From contig NZ_BLTE01000013.1 in the NCBI RefSeq assembly GCF_013019105.1, positions 62,001-126,000 of the forward strand: a stretch of DNA of 64,000 nucleotides. Reading direction: 5' to 3'. Under the pieces are notes generated by a model. It did no database searches, was not told where the DNA came from, and worked only from the letters and a program-made list of their open reading frames with translations. The stretch comes from Fundidesulfovibrio magnetotacticus. Lineage in GTDB: Bacteria > Desulfobacterota > Desulfovibrionia > Desulfovibrionales > Desulfovibrionaceae. Below are positions 17,315 through 27,432 of the stretch, piece after piece (position 1 is the stretch's first letter; every line of letters starts with the position of its first letter). A program made the position numbers and the translations under genes.

Positions 17315-18131
17315 GCAGGCCATGGGGGCCGCCCTGGACGCGCGCTCTCTGGAACTGCGCCGCACGGTGGTGGAGATGCTCGCCCGGGCGGGCAGGGGGC
17401 ACCTGGGGTCCTCCCTGTCGCTCATCGAGATGCTGCGCGCGCTCTACGACCACGTGCTGCGTTTCGATCCCGCCCGGCCCGGCATGCCGGAGCGCGACCG
17501 CTGCATTCTGAGCAAGGGCCACGGCTGCCTGGCCCTCTACGCCCTGCTGGCGGACAAGGGCTTCTTCCCTCGCGAGGAGCTGTGGCGCTTTTGTCGCAAG
17601 GACGCCCTGCTGGGCGGCCATCCGGACGCCACCAAGATTCCCGGCGTGGAGGCCTCCACGGGCAGCCTGGGCCACGGGCTGCCCATCGGCCTGGGCATGG
17701 CCCTGGCCGTGCGCGGCCGAAGCCCGGAGCCCCGCGTGTTCGTGGTGCTGGGCGACGGCGAGTGTAACGAGGGCTCCGTGTGGGAGGCCTGCCTGAGCGC
17801 GGGCAACCGGGGCGTGGAGAATCTGACGCTCCTGGTGGACTACAACAAGTACCAGTCCTACGACGCCACCTGCGTGGTGCAGGACCTGGAACCCCTGGAC
17901 GAGAAATTCCGGGCCTTCAAGTGGGCCGTGCGCCACGTGAACGGCCACGACGTGCAGGCCCTGCGTCAGACCCTCTCGGGCGTGCCCTTCGAGCCCGGCA
18001 TGCCCTCGGCCGTGATCTGCCACACCGTCAAGGGCAAGGGCATACACTTTGCAGAAAACAATCTGCAATGGCACCACAAAAGCTCCATCAACGAGGAAAT
18101 GGCCGCGCGCATGCGCGAGGCCCTGGGGTAG
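17277..18131 (+). CDS. transketolase, N-terminal (thiamine diphosphate-binding) subunit
   Basis: 284 residues. Contains GRGHLGSSLSLIEML, the active-site His motif DRCILSKGHG, and the ThDP/Mg motif GDGECNEGSVWE about 155 residues in. This is the pyrophosphate-binding half of a split transketolase; the next gene encodes the pyrimidine-binding half. The ATG at 17277 has GGAGG six bases upstream and lies inside the kinase gene (38 bp overlap); a later Met at 17322 is a weaker option. It transfers a two-carbon ketol unit between sugar phosphates. Placement in a glycan operon suggests that it supplies or remodels a C5-C7 sugar phosphate precursor. Confidence 0.85.
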   Translation: MNDMHGSARAWHEQAMGAALDARSLELRRTVVEMLARAGRGHLGSSLSLIEMLRALYDHVLRFDPARPGMPERDRCILSKGHGCLALYALLADKGFFPREELWRFCRKDALLGGHPDATKIPGVEASTGSLGHGLPIGLGMALAVRGRSPEPRVFVVLGDGECNEGSVWEACLSAGNRGVENLTLLVDYNKYQSYDATCVVQDLEPLDEKFRAFKWAVRHVNGHDVQALRQTLSGVPFEPGMPSAVICHTVKGKGIHFAENNLQWHHKSSINEEMAARMREALG

Positions 18132-18134
18132 CCC

Positions 18135-19064
18135 ATGCGTAAGAAAGCCTTGGACATGGTCCACGATCTGGCCCGGCGCGACGCCCGCGTGGTGTTCATC
18201 GGGTCAGACCTGGGATGCGGCACCCTTGAGGCGCTCCAGAAGGAGCTGCCCGGCCAGTTCCTGATGGAGGGCATCAACGAGGCCTGCGCCGTGGGCATGG
18301 CGGCCGGCATGGCCATGGAAGGCCGCGTGGTCTACGTGAACACCATCGCCACCTTCCTGGCCCGGCGCGCCCTGGAGCAGGTCTGCGTGGACCTGTGCAT
18401 GCACAAGCTCCCCGTGCGGCTCATCGCCAACGGCGGCGGGCTGGTCTACGCGCCACTGGGCTCCACCCACTTGGCCGTGGAGGACCTGGCCCTCATGCGC
18501 GCCCTGCCCAACATGACCGTGGTGGCCCCCTGCGACGCCCCCGAAATGGAACGCTGCATGGCCCAGACCCTGGACTGGCCCGGCCCCATGTATATCCGCC
18601 TGGCCAAAGGCTACGACCCCGTGGTCTCCGACCCCGCAGCGGGCTTCGCCATCGGCCGGGCCATCCACTGCCGCAAAGGCTCCGACGTGCTGCTGGCGGT
18701 CACGGGCGTGGCCCTGCAGCAGGCCCTTGGCGCGGCCGACCTGCTGGCCGCCCAGGGCGTTTCGGCCGGGGTGCTGCACATGCACACCCTCAAGCCCTTC
18801 GACGCCCAGGCCCTGCTGGAGGCCGCCGCCGGAGCGCGCGCCGTGGTCACCGTGGAGGAGCACACCCTCCTGGGCGGCCTGGGCAGCGCCGCCGCCGAGA
18901 CCCTCCTGGAGGCCGGCATGGCCCGACCCTTCAAGCGTCTCGGCATCCCCGACATCTTCCCCGACTACTACGGCACGCAGCTGGAGATCATGGCCCGCCT
19001 GGGCCTGGACGCCCAGGGCGTCGCCCGGGCGGCCCTGGAGCTGCTCGAAGCCCCCCGGACCTGA
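18135..19064 (+). CDS. transketolase, C-terminal (pyrimidine-binding) subunit
   Basis: 309 residues. FLMEGINEACAVGMAAGMAMEG carries the conserved Glu that activates the thiamine ring, followed by the C-terminal transketolase domain (AVVTVEEHTLLGGLGSAAAE). It starts three bases after the stop of the N-terminal subunit, as is usual for split transketolases. The two proteins should form one enzyme. The pair is probably specific to the glycan pathway because a housekeeping transketolase is generally a single polypeptide, although that gene is not in this window. Confidence 0.85.
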   Translation: MRKKALDMVHDLARRDARVVFIGSDLGCGTLEALQKELPGQFLMEGINEACAVGMAAGMAMEGRVVYVNTIATFLARRALEQVCVDLCMHKLPVRLIANGGGLVYAPLGSTHLAVEDLALMRALPNMTVVAPCDAPEMERCMAQTLDWPGPMYIRLAKGYDPVVSDPAAGFAIGRAIHCRKGSDVLLAVTGVALQQALGAADLLAAQGVSAGVLHMHTLKPFDAQALLEAAAGARAVVTVEEHTLLGGLGSAAAETLLEAGMARPFKRLGIPDIFPDYYGTQLEIMARLGLDAQGVARAALELLEAPRT

Positions 19065-19090
19065 AGGGCCGCAAACCCCGCGAGACCATC

Positions 19091-20614
19091 ATGAGCGTAC
19101 ACGACAAGATTCTCGACCTGGACGACCTGCGCGCCGAGCTGGACCGCATCCGCGACTCCAGGCGCATCGTGCACTGCCACGGCACCTTCGACATCATGCA
19201 CCTGGGCCACATCCGCCACTTCCGCAAGGCCCGGGAGCTGGGCGACGTGCTGGTGGTCACCGTCACGCCGGACCGCTTCGTGAACAAGGGGCCGCACCGC
19301 CCCATGTTCACCGCCGAGCACCGCGCCGAGGTGCTGGCCTCCCTGGCCGAGATCGACTACGTGGCCGTGAATCGCTGGCCCACCGCCGTGGAGACCATCG
19401 CGCTCCTGCGCCCCCACGTCTACGTGAAGGGCGACGAGTACCGCCAGGCCGAGAACGACGTGACCGGCAAGATCGTGGACGAGCAGCAGGCCGTGGAGGC
19501 CGTGGGCGGCGAGATCCGCTACACCGAAGACATCGTCTTCAGCTCGTCCAACATCATCAACCGCACCATGTCGCCCTTCTCCGAGGAGGTGCAGGCCTGG
19601 CTCCTGGACTTCTCCTCGCGCCACGACAGCCGCTCCATCCTGGAAGCCCTGGAGCGCATGCGCTCCCTGCGCGTGCTGGCCCTGGGCGAGACCATCGTGG
19701 ACGAATACCACTTCTGCGAAACCCTGGGCAAATCCGGCAAGGAGCCCGTGCTCGTGGCCAAGTGCCTGCACAAGGAACGCTACGCCGGGGGCATCCTGGC
19801 CGTGGCCAACCACCTAGCCGCCTTCGCGGACCGCGTCTCGCTGCTCTCCCAGGTGGGCGGCCAGAACCCCCAGCTCGATTTCATCCGCGAGAGCCTGCGC
19901 CCCAACGTGGAGCAGGACTTCCAGGAGGTGCCCCACGGCGTCACCCTGGTGAAGCGTCGCTTCGTGGAACGCTACCCCTTCCAGAAGCTCTTCGAGACCT
20001 ACACCATGAACGGCAACGAGTACGACCCCGTGCACTCGGTGCGCTTCCGCCAACGGCTCGAAGAGATCCTTCCCGAGATGGACCTGGTGGTGGTGGCCGA
20101 CTACGGCCACGGCCTCATCCACCCCGACACGGCCGAGCTTCTGGAGGAGAAGGCCCGCTTCCTGGCCATCAACACCCAGATGAATGCGGGCAACCAGGGC
20201 TACCACGCCTACTCCAAGTACCGCCGGGCGGACCTCATCTCCATCTCCGAGAACGAGCTGCGCATGGAGGCCAGGAGCCGCACCGCCACCGTGGAGGAAC
20301 TCATCCTGCGCGCGGCCGAGCGCGCCAACTGCGAGCGCATCGTGATCACCCAGGGCGAACGAGGCTGCCTGTGCTGGTCCGCCGCCGAGGGCTTCTTCCG
20401 CGTGCCCGCCTTCACCACCAAGGTGGTGGACCGCATCGGCGCGGGCGACACGGTGCTTTCGGTGGTCTCGCTCTGCGGCGCCCTGGGCCTGCCCATCGAA
20501 GTGGCCGGGTTCCTGGGCAGCGTGGCCGGGGCCGAGGCCGTGGCCACGGTGTGCAACAAGAAATTCCTGGACAAGGTGGGCTTCCAGAAGAGCGTCGTCT
20601 CGCTCCTCAAGTAG
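19091..20614 (+). CDS. bifunctional nucleotidyltransferase-PfkB kinase, HldE-like with reversed domain order
   Basis: 507 residues. The N-terminal domain (about 20-160) is a cytidylyltransferase-fold enzyme with HLGH at 37-40 and HVYVKGDEY; the C-terminal domain (about 195-507) is a PfkB carbohydrate kinase with the anion-hole/catalytic motif IGAGDT near 450 and VVVADYGHGLI. HldE (heptose kinase-adenylyltransferase) has the kinase first; here the nucleotidyltransferase comes first. It probably phosphorylates a sugar and then makes its nucleotide derivative. With the split transketolase upstream, a heptose-like or C5-C7 sugar is possible, but that is inference. ATG at 19091; the 26-bp gap has no strong ribosome site. 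Confidence 0.78.
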   Translation: MSVHDKILDLDDLRAELDRIRDSRRIVHCHGTFDIMHLGHIRHFRKARELGDVLVVTVTPDRFVNKGPHRPMFTAEHRAEVLASLAEIDYVAVNRWPTAVETIALLRPHVYVKGDEYRQAENDVTGKIVDEQQAVEAVGGEIRYTEDIVFSSSNIINRTMSPFSEEVQAWLLDFSSRHDSRSILEALERMRSLRVLALGETIVDEYHFCETLGKSGKEPVLVAKCLHKERYAGGILAVANHLAAFADRVSLLSQVGGQNPQLDFIRESLRPNVEQDFQEVPHGVTLVKRRFVERYPFQKLFETYTMNGNEYDPVHSVRFRQRLEEILPEMDLVVVADYGHGLIHPDTAELLEEKARFLAINTQMNAGNQGYHAYSKYRRADLISISENELRMEARSRTATVEELILRAAERANCERIVITQGERGCLCWSAAEGFFRVPAFTTKVVDRIGAGDTVLSVVSLCGALGLPIEVAGFLGSVAGAEAVATVCNKKFLDKVGFQKSVVSLLK

Positions 20615-20643
20615 CCCCCCCAACCCCAACACGGGATCGCGCC

Positions 20644-21312
20644 ATGCCCCTCATCGACTTCGTCTCCGTCCTGCACAAGAAGACCGTCCGCGACTACAAA
20701 GAGCGGGTGTGCGTCCACGACAAGATCGAGTGCGCCACCGTGGCCAAGCGCTACGGCCGCGACTACTGGGACGGCGACCGCAGCCACGGCTACGGCGGCT
20801 ACCGCTACGACGGCCGCTGGGAGCCCGTGGCCCGGGCCATGATCGAGCATTACGGGCTCAGGGACGGCATGAGCCTCCTGGACGTTGGCTGCGGCAAGGC
20901 CCATCTGCTCCACGAGTTCAAGAAGCTCCTGCCGGGCCTGGAGGTGCGCGGGGTGGACATCTCCCGCTGGGGCCTGGACACGGCCAAGGAGGAGGTGCGC
21001 CCCTTCCTGACCGAAGCCCCGGCCCAGGAACTGCCCTTCGCGGACAACTCCTTCGACCTGGTGATCTCCCTGGCCACCTTCCACAACCTCAAGGTCTTCG
21101 AGCTCAAGCGGGCCATCGACGAACTCAACCGCGTGGCCAAGGACCCCGCCCGCTCCTACGTGATGCTCGAATCCTACCGCAATGAGGCCGAGCGGGTGAA
21201 CCTGATGTTCTGGCAGCTCACGTGCGAGAGCTTCTATTCCGTGGAAGAATGGGAATGGCTCTACGCGCACTTCGGCTTCAAGGGCGATTATTCCTTCATC
21301 TTCTTCGAGTAG
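20644..21312 (+). CDS. class I SAM-dependent methyltransferase
   Basis: 222 residues. Motif I is LLDVGCGKAHLLHEF near residue 80, the acidic adenosine-binding residue is in VRGVDIS, and ELPFADNSFDLVISLATFHNL matches motifs II-III of Methyltransf_11-type enzymes. The first 50 residues hold a Tyr/Gly/Arg-rich stretch (YWDGDRSHGYGGYRYDGRW) typical of methyltransferases in O-antigen clusters. It lies 29 bp after the fusion gene and 7 bp before the radical SAM gene. It probably methylates a sugar or sugar side chain; the target is unknown. Confidence 0.75.
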   Translation: MPLIDFVSVLHKKTVRDYKERVCVHDKIECATVAKRYGRDYWDGDRSHGYGGYRYDGRWEPVARAMIEHYGLRDGMSLLDVGCGKAHLLHEFKKLLPGLEVRGVDISRWGLDTAKEEVRPFLTEAPAQELPFADNSFDLVISLATFHNLKVFELKRAIDELNRVAKDPARSYVMLESYRNEAERVNLMFWQLTCESFYSVEEWEWLYAHFGFKGDYSFIFFE

Positions 21313-21319
21313 GTCCGTC

Positions 21320-22393
21320 ATGGAAAACCTCTACAGCCAGGTGAAGATCTTTCACTACCGCGAGCGCCTGGACGCCCTGGAGCAGGGCCGGGCGCTGCCG
21401 CCCCTGCACGTGCGGCTCAAGCCCATCAACGCCTGCAACCACCGCTGCTCCTACTGCTGCTACCGCAGCGACAGCCTCTTCCTGGGCGAACTGCTCTCCG
21501 AGAAGGACAGCATCCCCCGCGCCAAGATGCTGGAGATGGCCGCCGACATGATCGAAGTGGGCGTGCGGGCCGTCACCTTCACCGGCGGCGGCGAACCGCT
21601 CATCTATCCCCATTTCGCCGAGGCGGCATCCCGGCTCCTGGAGGGCGGGGTGAAGGTGGCCACCCTGACCAACGGCTCTGCCCTGCGCGGCGAGGCCGCC
21701 GACGTGCTGGCCGCCGGGGCCAGCTGGGTGCGCGTTTCCATGGACTCCCTGGACGGCCCCTCCATCGCCCGCTCGCGCGGGCTCAAGCCCGAAGAGTTCG
21801 ACCGGATCATTGAGAATCTGCGCGCCTTCGCCAAACGCAAGCACGCCGACTGCGAGCTGGGCATCAACTTCATCCTCACGGCCGACAACGCCCACCGCGT
21901 CTATGAGTTCTTCAGGCTCATGAAGGAGACGGGCGCGGACCACGTGAAGGTCTCGGGCTGCGTGGTGGGCACCACGGCCAGGGAAAACAACGACTACCAC
22001 GCCCCCCACTTCCGCATGGCGGCCGAGGGCATCGCCCGGGCGGCGGCGGAGCTGGCCGACGCCTCCTTCAAGGTGGTGGACAAGTTCCACGAAATGGACG
22101 GGCAGTACGCCAAAACCTACGACTATTGCCCCTTCGTGAGCGTGTTCCTCAACGTGATCGGGGCCGACCAGAACGTGTACACCTGCCAGGACAAGGCGTA
22201 CACCCGTTCCGGGCTGCTGGGCTCGGTGCGCGACCGCTCGCTCAAGGAGTTCTGGCTCTCGGAGGAGTACGCCCGGGCCGTGCGCGGGGTGCGCCCCTGC
22301 GACGCGTGCGCCCACCACTGCGTGCAGCACGGCAAGAACCTGGCCCTGCTGGACTACCTGGGCACCGACAGGCGGCATCTGGATTTCGTGTAG
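21320..22393 (+). CDS. radical SAM enzyme
   Basis: 357 residues. The Cx3Cx2C motif is CNHRCSYC about 40 residues in, followed by TFTGGGEPLIYP (SAM glycine motif) and TNGSALRGEAADVLAAGASWVRVSMDS. The C-terminal part has cysteines in YTCQDKAYTRSG and CDACAHHC, an auxiliary-cluster pattern. It is the second radical SAM protein of this operon and only distantly like the first, so two separate radical steps are likely. ATG at 21320 lies 7 bp after the methyltransferase stop. Confidence 0.8.
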   Translation: MENLYSQVKIFHYRERLDALEQGRALPPLHVRLKPINACNHRCSYCCYRSDSLFLGELLSEKDSIPRAKMLEMAADMIEVGVRAVTFTGGGEPLIYPHFAEAASRLLEGGVKVATLTNGSALRGEAADVLAAGASWVRVSMDSLDGPSIARSRGLKPEEFDRIIENLRAFAKRKHADCELGINFILTADNAHRVYEFFRLMKETGADHVKVSGCVVGTTARENNDYHAPHFRMAAEGIARAAAELADASFKVVDKFHEMDGQYAKTYDYCPFVSVFLNVIGADQNVYTCQDKAYTRSGLLGSVRDRSLKEFWLSEEYARAVRGVRPCDACAHHCVQHGKNLALLDYLGTDRRHLDFV

Positions 22394-22421
22394 CGGCCCG
22401 GACGGGGTCGCAAAGGGCATC

Positions 22422-23288
22422 ATGGCGTTTCATCGAGGACACGGGCTCCGGCCCTTCCTGGTGCTCGGGGCCGGGGGGCTCCTGGGCGCGGCCATCGCCC
22501 AGCGCCTGGGCGCGCGCGCCGTGGCCCTGGCCCGCGCGGACCTGGATATCGCCGACGTGGCCCGCTTTCGCGAGGCCTTAGCGCTCCATCGCCCGCTGGC
22601 GGTGATCAACGCCGCAGGACTCTCCCACGGCGGCGAGGACGAGCTGATGGAGCACAACGCGAGGCGTCCCGCCCGGCTGGCCGAGGCCTGCGTGGAGGCT
22701 GGCTGCGGCTTCGTGTTCTTGAGCAGCTCCCGCGTGTTCGGAGACGCCTCTCCCGGGGCGCGCTCCGAGTGCGACCCGCCGAGCCCGGCCGAGGCCTACG
22801 GCGCGAGCAAGCTTGCGGGCGAGGAGGCCGTACGGGCGGTGCTGGGCGATACGGGGGCCTGGGTGGCGCGCATTTCCATGGCTCTGGGCCACCGGGCGGC
22901 GCGCGGGGAATCCCAGATCGTGAACCGCCTGCTGGAGGCGGCCCGCTCGGGCGCGCGGGAGGTGCTTGCGGCCTCGGACGTGCGCCACTCCCCGGTGCAC
23001 GCGCGCGACGCGGCGGCCCTGGTGGAGCGCATGCTGCTCGACCACCCTCCGGGAACCTACCACATCACCGGGGCCACGCCCGTGACCCTGGAGCACCTGG
23101 TGCGCCGCGTCTTCGCGAGCGCGGGCCTGAACTGCGCCGTGCAGGGCGTGGAGTCGGCCCGCTTCGGCGGCCCCGCCCTGCCGGACCTGACCCTGACCAC
23201 CCGCCTCCTGCCCCCCGCCGGACCCTGGGAAGAGGCCGCCGACCGGCTGGCGGAGGACTACCGGGAAGCGTGGGGGGGCGGAAAGTAG
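22422..23288 (+). CDS. RmlD-like NDP-sugar reductase/epimerase
   Basis: 288 residues. N-terminal FLVLGAGGLLGAAIA binds the dinucleotide, VINAAGLSHGGEDE and FLSSSRVFG follow, and AYGASKLAGEEAV gives Tyr-x3-Lys. The pattern is that of dTDP-4-dehydrorhamnose reductase-like extended SDRs (short N-terminal fold, RHSPVHARDAA at the substrate side). It is the last gene of the plus-strand operon. Its likely role is the final reduction of a 4-keto NDP-sugar; the product is unknown. Confidence 0.75.
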   Translation: MAFHRGHGLRPFLVLGAGGLLGAAIAQRLGARAVALARADLDIADVARFREALALHRPLAVINAAGLSHGGEDELMEHNARRPARLAEACVEAGCGFVFLSSSRVFGDASPGARSECDPPSPAEAYGASKLAGEEAVRAVLGDTGAWVARISMALGHRAARGESQIVNRLLEAARSGAREVLAASDVRHSPVHARDAAALVERMLLDHPPGTYHITGATPVTLEHLVRRVFASAGLNCAVQGVESARFGGPALPDLTLTTRLLPPAGPWEEAADRLAEDYREAWGGGK

Positions 23289-23609
23289 CTGCCCTGACGG
23301 AATTTGGGGATGCGCGGATGCAATGTCCCAAACCGGGTGTTTCAGGTGCAACTTCCGGACAAAGACCCTGCCTTAACCATCCATCCTTGACGGCCCAATA
23401 ATTTCCGAGTGGGCGTGCCACACTGAGGGCTATAAGAAGCCTTGAGGAATAAATCATCCCTTGTTGGCTATAAGACTCTGGTAAAAGCGAGGCAGGGGTG
23501 GTATGGGTATTCACGAGTTAATCCGAAATGATGGCCTAGGACAGTGGACGTTCTTTGTGCCCCAACGCTGGAGAGCAAAGCATACCTGTGGTACTGAAGC
23601 ACGACAAGT
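23289..23609. other. intergenic region at the boundary to AT-richer DNA
   Basis: 321 bp. Base composition falls from the strongly GC-rich glycan operon to AT-richer sequence beginning around 23380. I see no good terminator for the operon and no gene. The next gene presumably has its promoter here, but no clear boxes stand out. Confidence 0.4.
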
Positions 23610-24422
23610 ATGGATAAGATAGATATAATCAACTATTATGTTGGTGAAGTACGCAGTGGGATTGCCGACTTACACCAAGAACTTGCGTCTTCCATAACGA
23701 CCATTGAAAGAAGCCACGCGGCTAAGGGAACCGTGAAGAGTGGCGGATTTGTGCATGACATACAATGTGCTTATATTTCCATTCTAGATAGTGCGGTGAA
23801 ACTTATATTTTCAAAGGCACGCGACATGGTGATCGATTTTGATGTTGAGTTTGACGATGATTTTAAGAGCAAGATGGTGGAATTGCTTGACGCATACTTC
23901 TCCTCTTTGTCAATGATGTGCAGTCTTGAGCGTTACTTCGGGCGGTTTGGGCAAGCAGCGGATGACATGCTGCGTCCCGGGCATTTTGCTCACAAAATTT
24001 CATCTGTTGAATGTTGGTACAAGAATAACATAGAGCCGTTCACATTCAAGCTAAGGCGTGAGGTCTCGAGAATGAAGGAAGAAAAATGCGCTAAGCATGG
24101 GTTTGTGGTGCACGCCTATAATAGCAATGTGGTTAATGCGCACAATTCTAATGTCCAGATCGGGCAGAACTCATCAGCGTATACCATCGATGCGGTTTCA
24201 GCTATGGAAGCGCTTGTAGCATACCTCAGGGAGAATAAGGTTCATGAAAGTGACGAGGAACAGGATGATCTTGTTGCGGCCCTAAAAGATGCCAAGGAAG
24301 AGGTGAAAAAGGAGAAGCCAAGCAGGTTCAAGCTCTTTGCGATACTGGATGGAGCGGGGAAATTGGTTGGTCAAGTTCCCCAATATGTTGCGGCATGTGA
24401 GGCTATTAAGAAATTGTTCTAG
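23610..24422 (+). CDS. hypothetical protein of foreign composition with Asn-Ser repeat
   Basis: 270 residues in a clearly lower-GC segment than the flanks. The N-terminal ~165 residues are predicted helical and charged (SSITTIERSH, DVEFDDDFKSKMVELLDAYF). A short Asn-rich motif repeats at ~170-190 (AYNSNVVNAHNSNVQIGQNS), reminiscent of the GNNN-type linkers of some abortive-infection or effector proteins. The C-terminus is Lys/Glu-rich and helical. ATG at 23610 has a weak ribosome site. I do not recognise the family. Its position between an operon end and an IS remnant suggests acquisition; a defence function is speculation. Confidence 0.55.
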   Translation: MDKIDIINYYVGEVRSGIADLHQELASSITTIERSHAAKGTVKSGGFVHDIQCAYISILDSAVKLIFSKARDMVIDFDVEFDDDFKSKMVELLDAYFSSLSMMCSLERYFGRFGQAADDMLRPGHFAHKISSVECWYKNNIEPFTFKLRREVSRMKEEKCAKHGFVVHAYNSNVVNAHNSNVQIGQNSSAYTIDAVSAMEALVAYLRENKVHESDEEQDDLVAALKDAKEEVKKEKPSRFKLFAILDGAGKLVGQVPQYVAACEAIKKLF

Positions 24423-24447
24423 TAGGCGAGGACTGGAGTCGCCCCCG

Positions 24448-24720
24448 CTAAACTGAACACCCCGCGGTTGCTAAGAATCGGATGACCTCTCTGGGCGAGA
24501 GCATCCGCAGCCACTTGTGTGGGTGCATCCCGTTGTAGTCCTCGAACCAGGCAGCGAACTGGCCAGGACGGTCCGAGCATCCGGTCGATCGTTGACGTAC
24601 ACGTAATCGCGCTTGAAGTTTTGACGAAAGCCTCGGCCATGCCGTTGCTTTCGGGGCTTCTGACCGGGGTGAACCGGCTGAAAAGACCAAGCCAGTCCGC
24701 AGAACAATTCCATGCACCTC
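24448..24720 (-). pseudogene. C-terminal fragment of an IS3-family transposase, frameshifted
   Basis: Read on the minus strand, pieces of the catalytic C-terminus of an IS3-type OrfB are spread over three frames: FTPVRSPESNGMAEAFVKT, then FKRDYVYVNDRPDARTVLA, then WFEDYNGMHPHKWLRMLSPRE up to a TAG at 24448-24450. At least two small indels separate them, so the gene is dead. Only the last ~90 codons of the usual ~280 remain; I cannot define inverted repeats. The fragment shows that an insertion sequence once entered this AT-rich gap. Confidence 0.75.
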
Positions 24721-25011
24721 AAGGCCGTCAATGAGGAGGGCGAACTGAGTGAAGCGGCAACTTGTAAGGATTTCTTACAAGTTCGAACTGAGGGAAATCG
24801 TTCGATAAATCGTTCGATCAAACCTGTTATTGTGGAGTACCCCGTTTAGACCGGACAGACTAGTCAACCGAGGAGGTAGGGCTGGAGGTATGTCCAGACA
24901 TAGTGCTAACGAGTTCGCCACGGTCGAATTGGTGAACGAAGTCTAGCGTCGTCGCTGGGCATTGGCTGGTCAGTTAAAATTCAATAATTTCGCTATACTG
25001 CGGGCATGATC

Positions 25012-25041
25012 AAAAACCCCTCCCGGCCACGCCGGAAGGGG
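25012..25041 (-). terminator. intrinsic terminator of the coaX-eno operon
   Basis: On the minus strand the arms CCCCTTCCGGC and GCCGGGAGGGG (25041-25031 and 25027-25017, one mismatch, 3-base loop) are followed by five T residues (25016-25012). It lies 55-85 bp after the enolase stop codon. Confidence 0.85.
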
Positions 25042-25053
25042 TCTTCCTTCGTC

Positions 25054-25078
25054 GCGGCGGGGGCAAGGCCCCCGCCGC
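25054..25078. other. perfect 11-bp GC hairpin between eno and its terminator
   Basis: Arms 25054-25064 and 25068-25078 pair perfectly with a 3-base loop. There is no T tract on either strand, so by itself it is not an intrinsic terminator; it may protect the eno mRNA 3' end or strengthen the terminator just beyond. Confidence 0.6.
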
Positions 25079-25095
25079 CTGATAGGCTTTTCGGT

Positions 25096-27230
<2,135 letters not shown>

Positions 27231-27283
27231 GGATGTCTCCGCGCGACGCGCAAAGGATGCGGCGCTGGTGGGAAAGACGACCG

Positions 27284-27312
27284 AAGATAGACTATTTTCC
27301 GGCCCTTGAAAA
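27284..27312 (-). promoter_or_regulatory. candidate sigma-70 promoter of coaX-eno
   Basis: On the minus strand TTTTCA (27312-27307) and TATCTT (27289-27284) are separated by exactly 17 bp, 54 bp upstream of the coaX start. Each box matches four of six consensus bases. Confidence 0.45.
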
Positions 27313-27432
27313 GATGATACCCAGGCGACGGGGCAGTGCGGCAGGACGCGCGGGGCGCGCGGCCTGCGCTTTCGATCTCGCGGGCGGCCCGCTCGTTTTT
27401 CCCGCGAAGCACCCTTGCGTCAAGAGGTATCC

